Source of the DNA: Psychrobacillus sp048572895
Lineage (GTDB): Bacteria > Bacillota > Bacilli > Bacillales_A > Planococcaceae
DNA: 64,000 nucleotides
NCBI RefSeq assembly: GCF_048572895.1
Contig: NZ_CP183878.1
Location: forward strand, 2,108,001-2,172,000
Direction: 5' to 3'
Part shown: positions 9,590-18,720 of the stretch, piece after piece
Position numbering within the stretch: position 1 is the first letter of the stretch
Layout of the letters: each line of letters starts with the position of its first letter
The notes under the pieces: generated by a model
Told to the model about the DNA's origin: nothing
Seen by the model: only the letters and a program-made list of their open reading frames with translations
Databases searched by the model: none
Program-made: the position numbers and the translations under genes

Positions 9590-9617
9590 CTGGACACCCC
9601 TAAAATGGTATGCCCAG
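9590..9617 (-). other. Intra-operon hairpin between binding protein and permease genes
   Basis: On the minus strand CTGGGCA pairs with TGTCCAG (one G-U pair) across a 14-base loop. No T-run follows, so it is unlikely to terminate. Such hairpins often stabilise the upstream lipoprotein message. It is low-energy and may be chance. Confidence 0.35.
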
Positions 9618-9650
9618 ACTTTATTTATCTATCTTCTTAGTGAAATTAAA

Positions 9651-10913
9651 CTATTTTACAGCGTTTTTCCAAGCATCATCTAAACTTTCTATAAATTCTT
9701 CACCAGTCATATCTTTAGATAAAAAGAATTCTTCTGCCTTTGGAGCAAAATCGTTTGGAACTATATTAGCTGGATAATAATTTTGTGCCCAAGGAATAGT
9801 TTGACCACTATTAGAAGCGTTTAATACGTCCTGAGATAGTGGATCTAAGTCATCTGCAGCGATAGTTGTAAGCGCTGGAACAAATCCAAATTCCTCGACA
9901 ATGTAGCGGTGACCTGTTTCACTTGTAAACATCCAATTTAAGAAGTCTTTTGCTGCTTTTGTTTCCGCTTCATCTTTTTTTCCATTGACTGCCCAGTTAT
10001 TTCCGACACCAACGGCTAATTTATCAGTACCCATTAATGGGAATGGTAGCATTCCTACCTCAAAATCTACATCAAAATCTGCAAGCATTCCATATGCCCA
10101 GTTACCTTGGTGAATCATTGCTGATTTTCCAGCTGCAAAGTCACCAACTTCTTTATCGTATGTTACATCTAAAGGACTTGGTGTGTTTGCTTTAATTGCT
10201 TCCATAAATTTACCGAACTCTTGGAACTCTTTCGTTTCTGCCATTGTTACATCACCACTTGTTAGCTTATCGATAAATTCATAGTGATCGCTCTGCAAAG
10301 AAAATGGATAGTTACTAATATGACCAATTAAGAAATAAGCTTCTTTTGAAAGACCAAGACCAGTAATATCTTCTGCTTTAAACTTTTCTAATGTGCTGAC
10401 AAAAGATTCATAATCAGCAACATCTTCCGGTTTTACTAAATCTTTGTTATAAACTAATCCAAATCCTTCTACTCCATAAGGTACTCCTACAATTTGGTTA
10501 TCTACCTTTAATTCCATTCCAGGAGCAATGTCTTTTGCATATTCTTCAGATGATAAATCAGCTACATAAGACTTCATTTTCTCCGCTTCTGTTACATTTT
10601 GAAGGCTGAATATGGATGGACCTTGATCACTATTCAAACGAATTTGCAGCTGTTCAAAGTAATCGTCACCTGTTGTTCCCCATACTTCGACTTCAACGCC
10701 AGTTTCAGCAGTATATTCCTTAGCAAGTGCTTCTAGTTGGTCCGATATTTCCACTTTACTTTGGAAAATAGTAATTTTTTGATCAGAAGCTTTGTCACTC
10801 TCGCCTTTTTTATCGTTCCCTGTTGCACCATCATCACTGCCACTACAAGCGCCTAGTATTAATAGCAATGCGATAATAAATAGACTACACCATGTTCTTT
10901 TTTGGAACTTCAT
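9651..10913 (-). CDS. Extracellular solute-binding lipoprotein of the sugar importer
   Basis: A 420-residue family 1 solute-binding protein anchored to the outer membrane leaflet. Signal peptide residues 1-23 end in the lipobox LGAC (Cys23), followed by a Gly/Ser/Asp linker. The mature domain has the features of oligosaccharide-binding proteins, such as FAAGKSAMIHQGNWA and AAKDFLNWMFTSETG. It delivers the disaccharide to the two permeases downstream. ATG 10913 follows GGGGGATG. It lies 62 bases after a GH65 gene on the same transcript. Confidence 0.93.
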   Translation of the reverse strand: MKFQKRTWCSLFIIALLLILGACSGSDDGATGNDKKGESDKASDQKITIFQSKVEISDQLEALAKEYTAETGVEVEVWGTTGDDYFEQLQIRLNSDQGPSIFSLQNVTEAEKMKSYVADLSSEEYAKDIAPGMELKVDNQIVGVPYGVEGFGLVYNKDLVKPEDVADYESFVSTLEKFKAEDITGLGLSKEAYFLIGHISNYPFSLQSDHYEFIDKLTSGDVTMAETKEFQEFGKFMEAIKANTPSPLDVTYDKEVGDFAAGKSAMIHQGNWAYGMLADFDVDFEVGMLPFPLMGTDKLAVGVGNNWAVNGKKDEAETKAAKDFLNWMFTSETGHRYIVEEFGFVPALTTIAADDLDPLSQDVLNASNSGQTIPWAQNYYPANIVPNDFAPKAEEFFLSKDMTGEEFIESLDDAWKNAVK

Positions 10914-10951
10914 TTTAATTCATCCCCCTAAGATTTTAGTTTCTATAGTGA

Positions 10952-10973
10952 ATAAAATGATCACTCATTTTAT
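10952..10973. other. AT-rich perfect inverted repeat between GH65 and binding-protein genes
   Basis: Arms ATAAAATGA (10952-10960) and TCATTTTAT (10965-10973) flank a four-base spacer, immediately after the GH65 stop codon. The arms could form an mRNA hairpin or serve as an operator. There is no T-run, so termination would be weak. Confidence 0.4.
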
Positions 10974-10975
10974 AA

Positions 10976-13351
10976 CTATCTATTATTAGATGTATATTCT
11001 ACTTTCAAAACATCCGTACACTCATAATGTTGACCAAAAGCCTCAAATTCTATTGTTTTCTTATTCTCTACTTTTACTGATAATGTAGACGCAGTTATGG
11101 ATAGAGAAATTGGTTGACCATGCCATTGAATCGTGAAATTCATATGCTGCCACTCTTTTGGTAATTTCGGATTAATAGAAAGTTTTCCATCAATTAGTCG
11201 AATCCCAGCAAAACCAAATATGGCAGATTTCCATATTCCACCGATAGCAGCAGCGTGAATACCATCGTCTGATGTGTTCATCCTCGGTCCTAAGTCAACT
11301 TCTGTAGCTTTCCTAAATAGCGAATATGCTAAATTCGTGTCACCAATATCATTTGCTAGAATGGAGTGTGTTGCTAAACTTAATGAAGAATCATGTAATG
11401 TTTTCGGCTCGTAATAATAGAAGTTAGCTTCTTTTACAGCATTTGATAACCGAGTATCTTCCCTTAAAAAAGTTTGGTTTAACAGGTAAAACAACAGTAA
11501 TGTATCTGCTTGTTTTGTAACTTGAAGCGTATTAATTTGTTCTGAATTATAATCTCGATACATTGTTCTTAGTTTTTCTTGATTTTTATATTTTGTCAGA
11601 TTAATTTCTTTTAATTTTAAGTAGGTATCATCTTGAGGAATTACTAAATCCTCTTCACGTGGCTGTGGTAAATATATGTTTTGGGCTTTTGATTGCCAAA
11701 TTGGAAATGCTGTTTTCAAATCTAATTTGTTATTCAATACTTCCAGTAGTCTGCGGTTTTCTTTCATTAATGTTTCGTAATATCGTATTGCTAGTTTTAT
11801 ATTGAAGAAAGCCATATAATTCGTAAATGCATTATTGTTTACATGCTCTTTATACTCATCGGGACCTATCACATTATTAATATAGTATTCTTGCTTATCT
11901 GCATCCCACTCAAGCCGACTTGCCCAAAAGCTTGCGGTATCAAAAATGATTTCATATCCATAGTGATCCATAAATTCATGATCAGCAGTGACATTAAAGT
12001 ATTGATAAATTGCAAAGGTAATATCAGCGGAAATATGTTGCTCAATAATTCCCGACCAAATTTTCGTTTGCTCTCCTGTAACAATATCAATGTCTCCTAG
12101 TTTTGGAGTTACTTCTCCGTCAGTTGGCCAAGCAGCCTCCCAAGGAAACATCGCACCACTATATCCATTTTCTCTTGCCTTTTTTCTGGCGCCTTCTAGA
12201 CCGTGGTAGCGATAAGTTAAAAGTGATTTTGCAACTGCTGGATTGGAAAAAGTAAAAAATGGTATAATGAATATTTCAGTATCCCAAAACGAATGCCCTT
12301 TATAGCCTTCACCACTCAATCCTTTTGCTGCAACTCCCATCCGTGCATCATGTGCAGGAGCCATAATCGTTAACTGATATAGGGAGAATCGCAATGCAAG
12401 TTGATCATATGGATTATCGCTATTAATCTCTAATTTGTATGCATTCCATACGCTATTATTCCAAGCTTCTGTATGTGAATGAAAGAGTGAATCATATCCT
12501 TTTTCAGAACTGTTGCGTAAATCTTCTAATGATTTCTCCATCAGCAATTGAAGATTATATTCGGTATTGTCAAATTCCTTATCTCGACTCGTATACACTG
12601 TCGTTAGTTTTTCCAGTTCCATTTTATCGTTAGGTTGAAGATTAACATTGTAGGTAAGCCACACTTTTCTACGGGCCATGTTCATTTCAGGGTAATCAGT
12701 TCTTTCTTCATCATTAACAATAAGTTTGTGGGAAGAGTTGATAACCACATCTATTTTAGACTCATTGGTTGTTTGGACTAGCTGAATATTCTTTTTATCA
12801 AATACTCTCCGTTCACCCTCGAGAAAATGCTGCGATCCTGAATTAGTCATTTGTGCATCAATTCCAGTGTCAAAAGAAATTTGAACTGGATCTGTTAAAC
12901 TTTTAACAAACATTTTCATGCCAATTAGATGTAAATTATCTAGAGACACAAATCGTTTAAATTCAAACTGTAGTACTTTTCCTTTTGGAGATGTCCATAC
13001 AAAATATCTGCTCAGCTCTGCTGATTTAATATTTAATTGTTTTATGTAATCCTTTGTTTTTCCAAATTCAAGGCTGAATCGATCACCATCTACTCGAATA
13101 TCTAACCTCGTCGCATCCGCTAAGTTTGGTAATTCTGTTACTTCATTTTCTCTAGCTTTATTAAAAGTACCACTGACAAATAAATTTCTAGTTTCTTTCA
13201 AATATGGTTCGTCATTAGCAGAGCGCAGTCCCAAATAACCATTACCAAGGGACATAATTGCTTCACTTTTCCCAAGTGTGTCTGGTTGGAATGCCTCTTC
13301 CGAAACAATCCAATTCTCAAGGTCTCCTTTACCACGCGAATACTTTATCAT
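10976..13351 (-). CDS. Second glycoside hydrolase family 65 disaccharide phosphorylase
   Basis: First gene of the sugar operon, about 791 residues. It carries the GH65 core KGLSGEGYKGHSFWDTEI and catalytic Glu499 in IGPDEYKEHVNNNAFTNYM. It differs clearly from the other GH65 of this operon in length and in active-site surroundings, so a different disaccharide (kojibiose, nigerose or trehalose type) is plausible. I prefer ATG 13351 (MIKYSRGKGD) because AAAGGGG lies upstream, though the 12-base spacing is long; an ATG at 13381 has no ribosome site. The product would again be beta-glucose-1-phosphate for PgmB. Confidence 0.9.
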   Translation of the reverse strand: MIKYSRGKGDLENWIVSEEAFQPDTLGKSEAIMSLGNGYLGLRSANDEPYLKETRNLFVSGTFNKARENEVTELPNLADATRLDIRVDGDRFSLEFGKTKDYIKQLNIKSAELSRYFVWTSPKGKVLQFEFKRFVSLDNLHLIGMKMFVKSLTDPVQISFDTGIDAQMTNSGSQHFLEGERRVFDKKNIQLVQTTNESKIDVVINSSHKLIVNDEERTDYPEMNMARRKVWLTYNVNLQPNDKMELEKLTTVYTSRDKEFDNTEYNLQLLMEKSLEDLRNSSEKGYDSLFHSHTEAWNNSVWNAYKLEINSDNPYDQLALRFSLYQLTIMAPAHDARMGVAAKGLSGEGYKGHSFWDTEIFIIPFFTFSNPAVAKSLLTYRYHGLEGARKKARENGYSGAMFPWEAAWPTDGEVTPKLGDIDIVTGEQTKIWSGIIEQHISADITFAIYQYFNVTADHEFMDHYGYEIIFDTASFWASRLEWDADKQEYYINNVIGPDEYKEHVNNNAFTNYMAFFNIKLAIRYYETLMKENRRLLEVLNNKLDLKTAFPIWQSKAQNIYLPQPREEDLVIPQDDTYLKLKEINLTKYKNQEKLRTMYRDYNSEQINTLQVTKQADTLLLFYLLNQTFLREDTRLSNAVKEANFYYYEPKTLHDSSLSLATHSILANDIGDTNLAYSLFRKATEVDLGPRMNTSDDGIHAAAIGGIWKSAIFGFAGIRLIDGKLSINPKLPKEWQHMNFTIQWHGQPISLSITASTLSVKVENKKTIEFEAFGQHYECTDVLKVEYTSNNR

Positions 13352-13396
13352 GTGACTTAAAATCCCCTTTCCAAAAAGCATTTGTAAAATGTTACG

Positions 13397-13472
13397 AAAA
13401 CGTTTTAGTTTTCTTAAAAAAAAAATACGTTTTTATGGAGAACTCCTTTTGAGCATTCTTCAAAAACGTTTT
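13397..13472. promoter_or_regulatory. Paired palindromic operators of the sugar operon
   Basis: The 10-bp palindrome AAAACGTTTT occurs at 13397-13406 and again at 13463-13472, centre to centre 66 bp. A third, half-preserved TACGTTTTT lies between them at 13427-13435. The CG-centred symmetry is typical of LacI/CcpA family operators. The spacing would allow a loop between two repressor dimers. They lie just upstream of the first operon gene; whether the LacI regulator at 6011 or CcpA binds is not decided by sequence. Confidence 0.55.
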
Positions 13473-13560
13473 AATGGATAAAAATAAATTGTAAGCCTTT
13501 ACATATTTACTATAAATATAAAATTCTAAATTGTCAATAAATCATACATTAGTATTAAGC

Positions 13561-13735
13561 TATGTTCAATCATCTAGTTGAGTACTACACAGTAATTGAT
13601 TGTAGTGAAAGATGGCGACTTCGGCAGGATGAGTTAGACAGAGGAAACGGAAAACAGTCGTATTATTCATTTATAAGAGTGCCGATAACCCAGTGTACAC
13701 ATGACATTTTTATATACTTTTCTATCTTTCAAAAA
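13561..13735 (+). repeat. Internally deleted copy of the structured intergenic repeat
   Basis: This stretch matches both ends of the copy at 17722-18530. Shared blocks include AATTGATTGTAGTGAAAGATG, GGCGACTTCGGCAGGAT and GAAACGGAAA, then CCCAGTGT, ACATTTTTATA and the CTATCTTTC end. The central about 190 bases and the long 5' module are absent. It fills the 329-base gap between the sugar operon promoter and argH. No protein-coding potential was seen. Confidence 0.65.
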
Positions 13736-13779
13736 AACCTGTAGACGGTTTCGTAATCCTACGAGTGTCTACAGGTTTT
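13734..13779 (-). terminator. Intrinsic terminator of argGH
   Basis: Arms AAAACCTGTAGAC (13734-13746) and GTCTACAGGTTTT (13767-13779) form a perfect 13-bp stem directly after the argH stop. On the minus strand it runs into TTTTTTT. Confidence 0.88.
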
Positions 13780-13780
13780 G

Positions 13781-15154
13781 TTATACTAGTCGCGTCTTTG
13801 CCTCTGCAATTTGGATTTTCACTTGATCAAAACCAGTTCCACCGAGCGAATTTCTTCTTTTAACAGCGGCTAATGGTGATAATACATCGTATATATCTTG
13901 TTCAATCAAATCGCTTGCTTCCTTAAGATCTTCCAACGGTAAATCGAGTAAGAAATAACCACGTTGGATGCATAGGAAAACTAATTTCCCAGTTACCTCA
14001 TGTGCTTCACGGAATGGAAGTCCTTTTGCTGCTAAATAATCAGCAAGCTCTGTTGCATTTGAAAAGTCTTTGTGGACAGTATTGTGTAATCGTTCTGTAT
14101 GAACTTCCATCGTACGAACCATGCCTTCAAAAATCTTCAATGATCCAACAATTGTATGTACAGTATCGAACATACCCTCTTTGTCTTCTTGCATATCTTT
14201 GTTGTAAGCAAGGGGAAGTCCCTTAATAATCGTTAGTAGTCCCATTAAGTTGCCGTATACACGTCCAGTTTTGCCGCGTATTAGCTCTGCCATATCTGGA
14301 TTTTTCTTTTGTGGCATAATACTAGAACCAGTTGAAAAAGAATCATCCAGTTCAATAAAATTAAACTCGGAGCTAGACCATAAAATAATTTCTTCGGCAA
14401 ATCGGGATAAATGAGCCATCAGCATAGAAGAATTACTTAAAAACTCCATGATAAAATCACGGTCACTTACTGCGTCCATACTATTTTCATAGACATTTGC
14501 AAAACCAAGATATTCAGCAGCTATCTTGCGATCAATTGGGAATGTAGTCCCAGCAAGAGCCCCTGCTCCAAGCGGTGAAATATCGATGCGCTTCATAGAA
14601 TCTCTAAAGCGATCCTTGTCACGTTCTAGCATCCAGAAGTAAGCCATTAAATGGTGGGCAAATGAAATTGGTTGCGCACGTTGCAAATGAGTATATCCTG
14701 GCGCAAGTGTTTCCACATGCGTTTCGGCTTGAGTCACAATTGTTCGTTGGAAAATCTCGATTAACTGGAGTATTTCTCCTACTCTATTTTTCAAAAACAA
14801 ATGCATATCTGTCGCTACTTGATCGTTACGGCTGCGACCAGTATGCAGCTTACCACCAACTGGTCCGATTAAATCGATAAGCATTTTTTCTAAATTTAAA
14901 TGGATATCTTCATTGGCAACTGAAAACTCTAACTTGTTTTCAGTTGCCAGTTTTTTTAATTGAACAAGTCCATCTAAAATACTTTGAACATCTTCAGGTG
15001 GGAGTATATTGCAGTCCCCTAGCATTTGAACATGTGCAATACTGCCATCTAAATCTTCATTTACTAAAGTTTGGTCGAACTCGATCGATGCTCCAAATTC
15101 GTCGACCCATTGTTCGGCAGATTTTTGAAATCTGCCTCCCCATAGTTTTGTCAT
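13781..15154 (-). CDS. argH: Argininosuccinate lyase
   Basis: A 457-residue enzyme that splits argininosuccinate to arginine and fumarate, the last step of arginine synthesis. It begins MTKLWGGRF, carries HTGRSRNDQVATD and the fumarase/aspartase signature GSSIMPQKKNPD with its catalytic Ser on the mobile loop. The start is fixed at ATG 15154 by family alignment and by the ATGA overlap with argG; about 20 further in-frame codons upstream belong to the end of argG in another frame. Confidence 0.97.
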   Translation of the reverse strand: MTKLWGGRFQKSAEQWVDEFGASIEFDQTLVNEDLDGSIAHVQMLGDCNILPPEDVQSILDGLVQLKKLATENKLEFSVANEDIHLNLEKMLIDLIGPVGGKLHTGRSRNDQVATDMHLFLKNRVGEILQLIEIFQRTIVTQAETHVETLAPGYTHLQRAQPISFAHHLMAYFWMLERDKDRFRDSMKRIDISPLGAGALAGTTFPIDRKIAAEYLGFANVYENSMDAVSDRDFIMEFLSNSSMLMAHLSRFAEEIILWSSSEFNFIELDDSFSTGSSIMPQKKNPDMAELIRGKTGRVYGNLMGLLTIIKGLPLAYNKDMQEDKEGMFDTVHTIVGSLKIFEGMVRTMEVHTERLHNTVHKDFSNATELADYLAAKGLPFREAHEVTGKLVFLCIQRGYFLLDLPLEDLKEASDLIEQDIYDVLSPLAAVKRRNSLGGTGFDQVKIQIAEAKTRLV

Positions 15155-16359
15155 GCTTTCACCTTCTCTACTCCCTTGTTCACCATAGCGTGAACTTTTG
15201 TTGGAAGACCCCATAGCTCGATAAATCCTACTGCAGAAGCATGATTAAATTCATCGTCCTTTGTATATGTTGCTAATTTTTCATTGTATAGAGAATTCGG
15301 AGATTTACGTCCTTCTACAATAGCATGACCTTTAAATAATTTTACACGCACTGTACCATTAACATATTGTTGCGTTTCTTTTAAGAATGCTTCAAGTGCA
15401 GTTCTAAGTGGAGAGAACCAAAGTCCTTCATAAATAAGTTCTGTTAACTTTTTCTCCATAACTGGTTTAAAATGAGCTAATTCTTTTACTAATGTTATAT
15501 CTTCTAATTCTTTATGTGCCAGCAGCAATGTATGCGCACCAGGAATTTCATATACTTCACGTGATTTAATACCAACTAAACGGTTTTCAACATGATCAAT
15601 ACGGCCGACACCGTGTTTACCAGCTAACTCATTTAATTTTAGTATTAATTCATGTAATGGATATGCTACTCCATCTATAGAAGTAGGTACTCCTTTTAAG
15701 AATTCAATTTCAATTACATCAGCTATATCAGGTGCATTTTCTAAAGAAACAGTTAAGTCATATGCATCTTCTGGTGGTGCAGCCCAAGGATCTTCCAAAA
15801 TACCACATTCATTTGCACGACCCCAAAGGTTTTGATCGATAGAGAATGGGCTATCAAGGTTAATCGGAATAGGAATATTTTTTTCTTTTGCATAAGCAAT
15901 TTCTTCTTCACGGCTCCAGCTCCACTCACGAACTGGTGCAATTACTTCTAAACTTGGATTTAATGCTTTAATAGAAACCTCGAAACGAACTTGGTCATTC
16001 CCTTTACCTGTGCAACCATGTGCTACTGCTGTTGCTCCAGTTTGCTCTGCAATTTCCACTAATTTTTTGGAAATCAACGGGCGTGATAAGGCAGAAACTA
16101 ATGGATATTTATTTTCATACCATGTATGTGCTTGGAGAGAGATTAATGCATATTCATTAGCAAATTCTTCTCTTGCATCAATCATATAACTTTCAATTGC
16201 TCCGACCTCAAGTGCTTTGTTTTTCACGAATGCAAGATCTTTACCTTCTCCAACGTCAAGACAAACCGCTACAACATCGTATCCTTCATCTTTTAACCAT
16301 GTAATTGCCACTGATGTATCTAACCCGCCCGAATATGCTAAAACAACTTTTTTGTTCAT
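15151..16359 (-). CDS. argG: Argininosuccinate synthase
   Basis: A 402-residue ATP-dependent ligase joining citrulline and aspartate. It starts MNKKVVLAYSGGLDTS, the ATP pyrophosphatase P-loop of the family, and contains HGCTGKGNDQVRFE. ATG 16359 follows GGAGGGATATAAA; 17 in-frame codons upstream lack a ribosome site. It is translationally coupled to argH (ATGA). Possible ARG boxes lie 40-80 bases upstream. Confidence 0.97.
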   Translation of the reverse strand: MNKKVVLAYSGGLDTSVAITWLKDEGYDVVAVCLDVGEGKDLAFVKNKALEVGAIESYMIDAREEFANEYALISLQAHTWYENKYPLVSALSRPLISKKLVEIAEQTGATAVAHGCTGKGNDQVRFEVSIKALNPSLEVIAPVREWSWSREEEIAYAKEKNIPIPINLDSPFSIDQNLWGRANECGILEDPWAAPPEDAYDLTVSLENAPDIADVIEIEFLKGVPTSIDGVAYPLHELILKLNELAGKHGVGRIDHVENRLVGIKSREVYEIPGAHTLLLAHKELEDITLVKELAHFKPVMEKKLTELIYEGLWFSPLRTALEAFLKETQQYVNGTVRVKLFKGHAIVEGRKSPNSLYNEKLATYTKDDEFNHASAVGFIELWGLPTKVHAMVNKGVEKVKA

Positions 16360-16395
16360 TTTATATCCCTCCAATGAATTTATATACAATAAATA

Positions 16396-16438
16396 AGTAT
16401 TAATATACATAATGTAGCATGAAATATGTATAAATACA
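16396..16438 (-). promoter_or_regulatory. Candidate ArgR/AhrC boxes upstream of argGH
   Basis: The 12-bp palindrome TGTATAAATACA (16427-16438) and the related AGTATTAATATAC (16396-16408) resemble half-boxes of the ArgR/AhrC operator. They lie 37-79 bases upstream of argG in an AT-rich promoter region. Repression by arginine is expected for this pair, but the motif is short. Confidence 0.35.
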
Positions 16439-16501
16439 ACTTATTTTTTATAATTATACCTAATTATTTATCTTCAAGTGATTTGTAGAAGGATACAAAT
16501 A

Positions 16502-16552
16502 AAAATAGACTTAACTCTCTCTTTTTACAAGAGTGAGACTTAAGTCTATTTT
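16502..16552 (-). terminator. Intrinsic terminator after the ABM-domain gene
   Basis: Arms AAAATAGACTTAA (16502-16514) and TTAAGTCTATTTT (16540-16552) are perfectly complementary. The hairpin begins six bases beyond the stop of the leftward gene at 16558; on the minus strand it continues into TTTATTTG. It insulates argG from upstream transcription. Confidence 0.75.
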
Positions 16553-16557
16553 ATATT

Positions 16558-16854
16558 CTAGATTAAATGCACTTTCTCAAAGTGTTCGACAACTGGGAAA
16601 GGATCATAGTATGGGTGGAGTAGTTTCTTCCATTCTTGATATTCGCTCGATTCTCTAAAACCAATTGTATGATCTTCTAAGGTTTCCCATCTTACTAATA
16701 GTAAATATTTCCCTTTAACCTCCATACAACGCTGTAACTCATGAGATATATAACCCGGCAAAGAGGAAATAATTTTGGATGCTTGACGAAAATCATCCTC
16801 ATAGTTTTCCTCTATATCCTTTTTAACTTGTAGCATTACTGCTTCTAATATCAT
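16558..16854 (-). CDS. Antibiotic biosynthesis monooxygenase (ABM)-domain protein
   Basis: A 98-residue ferredoxin-like ABM-fold protein. Visible family features are an early MLQVKKDIEENYEDDFRQA helix, LPGYISHELQR, and a strand-helix unit YLLLVRWETLEDHTIGFR ending HPYYDPFPVVEHF. Members range from quinol monooxygenases to heme-degrading enzymes; no heme-specific motif is evident, so the activity is open. ATG 16854 follows AAGGAG. It lies 22 bases after a HAD-hydrolase gene and is probably co-transcribed with it. Confidence 0.8.
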   Translation of the reverse strand: MILEAVMLQVKKDIEENYEDDFRQASKIISSLPGYISHELQRCMEVKGKYLLLVRWETLEDHTIGFRESSEYQEWKKLLHPYYDPFPVVEHFEKVHLI

Positions 16855-16876
16855 GTTAATACTCCTTTTTCTATGG

Positions 16877-17542
16877 TTATATGCGATCTAACTTCTTTAA
16901 AAGATCATTTAAAGAGATTTCCCCCATAGAATTTATTCGATACTCATAGTTCTCAAATTTTAAGTTACTTGTAACTCTATTAGGGACAATGACACAGCGA
17001 ATTCCTGCCTCATTTGCAGCACTCAACCCATTCAAGGAATCTTCAAAGACAATCGTTTCTTCTGGCGACAATTCTAAGTCATATAGTGTTTTATTATATA
17101 GCTCGGGATCAGGTTTAATATTGCTCACATCATCTTTTGTATTGATGACTTCAAAGTAGTCTATTATATTAAGCTTCTCTAAGTATGTATGCACCCAATC
17201 CTTTGATGAACTTGAGGCTAGGGCTATTTTCAAATTATTTTGTTTAGCCTCAACTAAATAATCTTGAACACCTTCCCGCAGTACAGGTGCTTGCATGAGT
17301 TTTTCGTATCTTATTGCTGCATGGTCTTCTAGCAATTCACAATTGACAGAATCACCCGCAATTTCCCGGAAATAGCGGTATAAAACATCGTTTCCAGTTC
17401 CAATACACCTGGAATATCCTTTTAAATCCAGATTAATATGATGGTTTTCCCAAAATACCTCTTTGAATGCTTCATACCAAGTAGTTTCTGTATCCACGAT
17501 TAAGCCATCAAAATCTAATATAACTCCTTTTATCAATTCCAA
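16877..17542 (-). CDS. HAD-superfamily hydrolase, YhcW-like
   Basis: A 221-residue subfamily IA HAD phosphatase or mutase. It has motif I DFDGLIVDTE (nucleophile Asp10, Asp12), motif II ALASSSS, a Lys in DVSNIKPDPELY, and motif IV VFEDSLNGLSAA. The closest family I recall is YhcW, a putative phosphatase of unknown substrate. The start is a TTG at 17542 with a weak GGGG upstream, so the exact N-terminus is uncertain. It is not part of the sugar operon despite resembling PgmB. Confidence 0.83.
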   Translation of the reverse strand: MELIKGVILDFDGLIVDTETTWYEAFKEVFWENHHINLDLKGYSRCIGTGNDVLYRYFREIAGDSVNCELLEDHAAIRYEKLMQAPVLREGVQDYLVEAKQNNLKIALASSSSKDWVHTYLEKLNIIDYFEVINTKDDVSNIKPDPELYNKTLYDLELSPEETIVFEDSLNGLSAANEAGIRCVIVPNRVTSNLKFENYEYRINSMGEISLNDLLKKLDRI

Positions 17543-17721
17543 AACCCCATTTTTTAATATTTTTGCAACGTTTGTACCTTATATTGATAATCTCAGTTTT
17601 CATTGTTAATATTCTTCATCCACTCCCTTTAATCCTTTTATATAAAAAGTTAATGTGATCAATTTAGTAGCTTTGCATAAGAAAAACCAGGAAAAACTGG
17701 AAAAAATAAATCCGGTCCTTT

Positions 17722-18530
17722 TAAAACCTGTTTCTATCATTTTCTAAGGGCTTAAAACAGACACTTTGCTATATGATTACCGAGTGAATTTTTAGAGATG
17801 CTGGTTGATTGTGACGTCCGTCACAATCAACCAGCATCCTTTTTCGATAATCTTATGGCGTTTGTCTGTTGGTCACCCTCCTACAACGCTTAGAAACAGG
17901 TTCGTGCATTTTTGGGTAACTAGAGAAAAGATACTATCCAATTCATTATGAAAGCTCACGAAGATGCAATTTCGTTCGCTATTTCACTTCTTTATGGGGC
18001 AAACACTTACTAATTCTTTTATTTCCACTAGTAAAAAAGAATAGCTGCTTTCTTCCTCTATCATGGGATAATCACATTTCTAATGCAAAAGTGATGACAA
18101 ATAATTTGATCACTCTCTAAAATCTTACCAATCTTATCATCTAGCGATAAGCTATGCTAAATCTTATAGTGGGGCACTACATACTAATTGATTGCAGTGA
18201 AAGGTGGCGACTCCGGCAGGATCAGTGGGACAGATGAAACATCACATCGACGTGCAAGCGACGGTGATGGTTCATCGCTCACCCTGCGGAGGCCAACAGG
18301 ATGTTGGTCACGAAGGCGTTGAGACCCATAGGATGTGGGTTATGCAATCGTTGCCGTAGGACGCGGCGAACTTAGATTGCCTTCCCTTTGAGAGGTGGCG
18401 CACTTAGCCATCGTTCCTTTGTCTCCACCTGAAACGGAAATCACTGGTATGATTTATTCTTTTAAGTACACGAAACCCGGTGTTCATGGAACATTTTTAT
18501 ACACTTTAATCTTCAAAGCAATGTCTAGTA
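17722..18530 (+). repeat. Long structured intergenic repeat, copy 1 (full length)
   Basis: This occupies most of the 1.18-kb gap between the HAD gene and the Spo0E-like gene. It is homologous to 24672-25380 over nearly its whole length. The 5' module holds nested inverted repeats: AACCTGTTTCTA pairs with TAGAAACAGGTT, ACAGACA with TGTCTGT, and a perfect 20-bp apical stem (17797-17816 with 17819-17838). A middle block (CTCACGAAGATGCAATTTCG) follows. The 3' module begins near 18171 (GTGAAAGGTGGCGACTCCGGCAGGAT) and ends GAAACGGAAATC...CTTCAAA. I recall 3'-module-like sequences between genes of many Bacillaceae. No coding frame was seen. Confidence 0.75.
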
Positions 18531-18720
18531 GTATTGTTTAAATGTATCAATAAATATGTTAGAACTTATATAAATGTGACATTTTTGTGAAAAGTTAATA
18601 TTTTTTCACAATCCGACAATCTTTGCAATTTCCTTATTATACAATAAGCAAGTTGCTACATTACCTACTAGATATACACTCCAAGAAATGAAGCTAAATA
18701 CACACTACGGAGGAAATATT

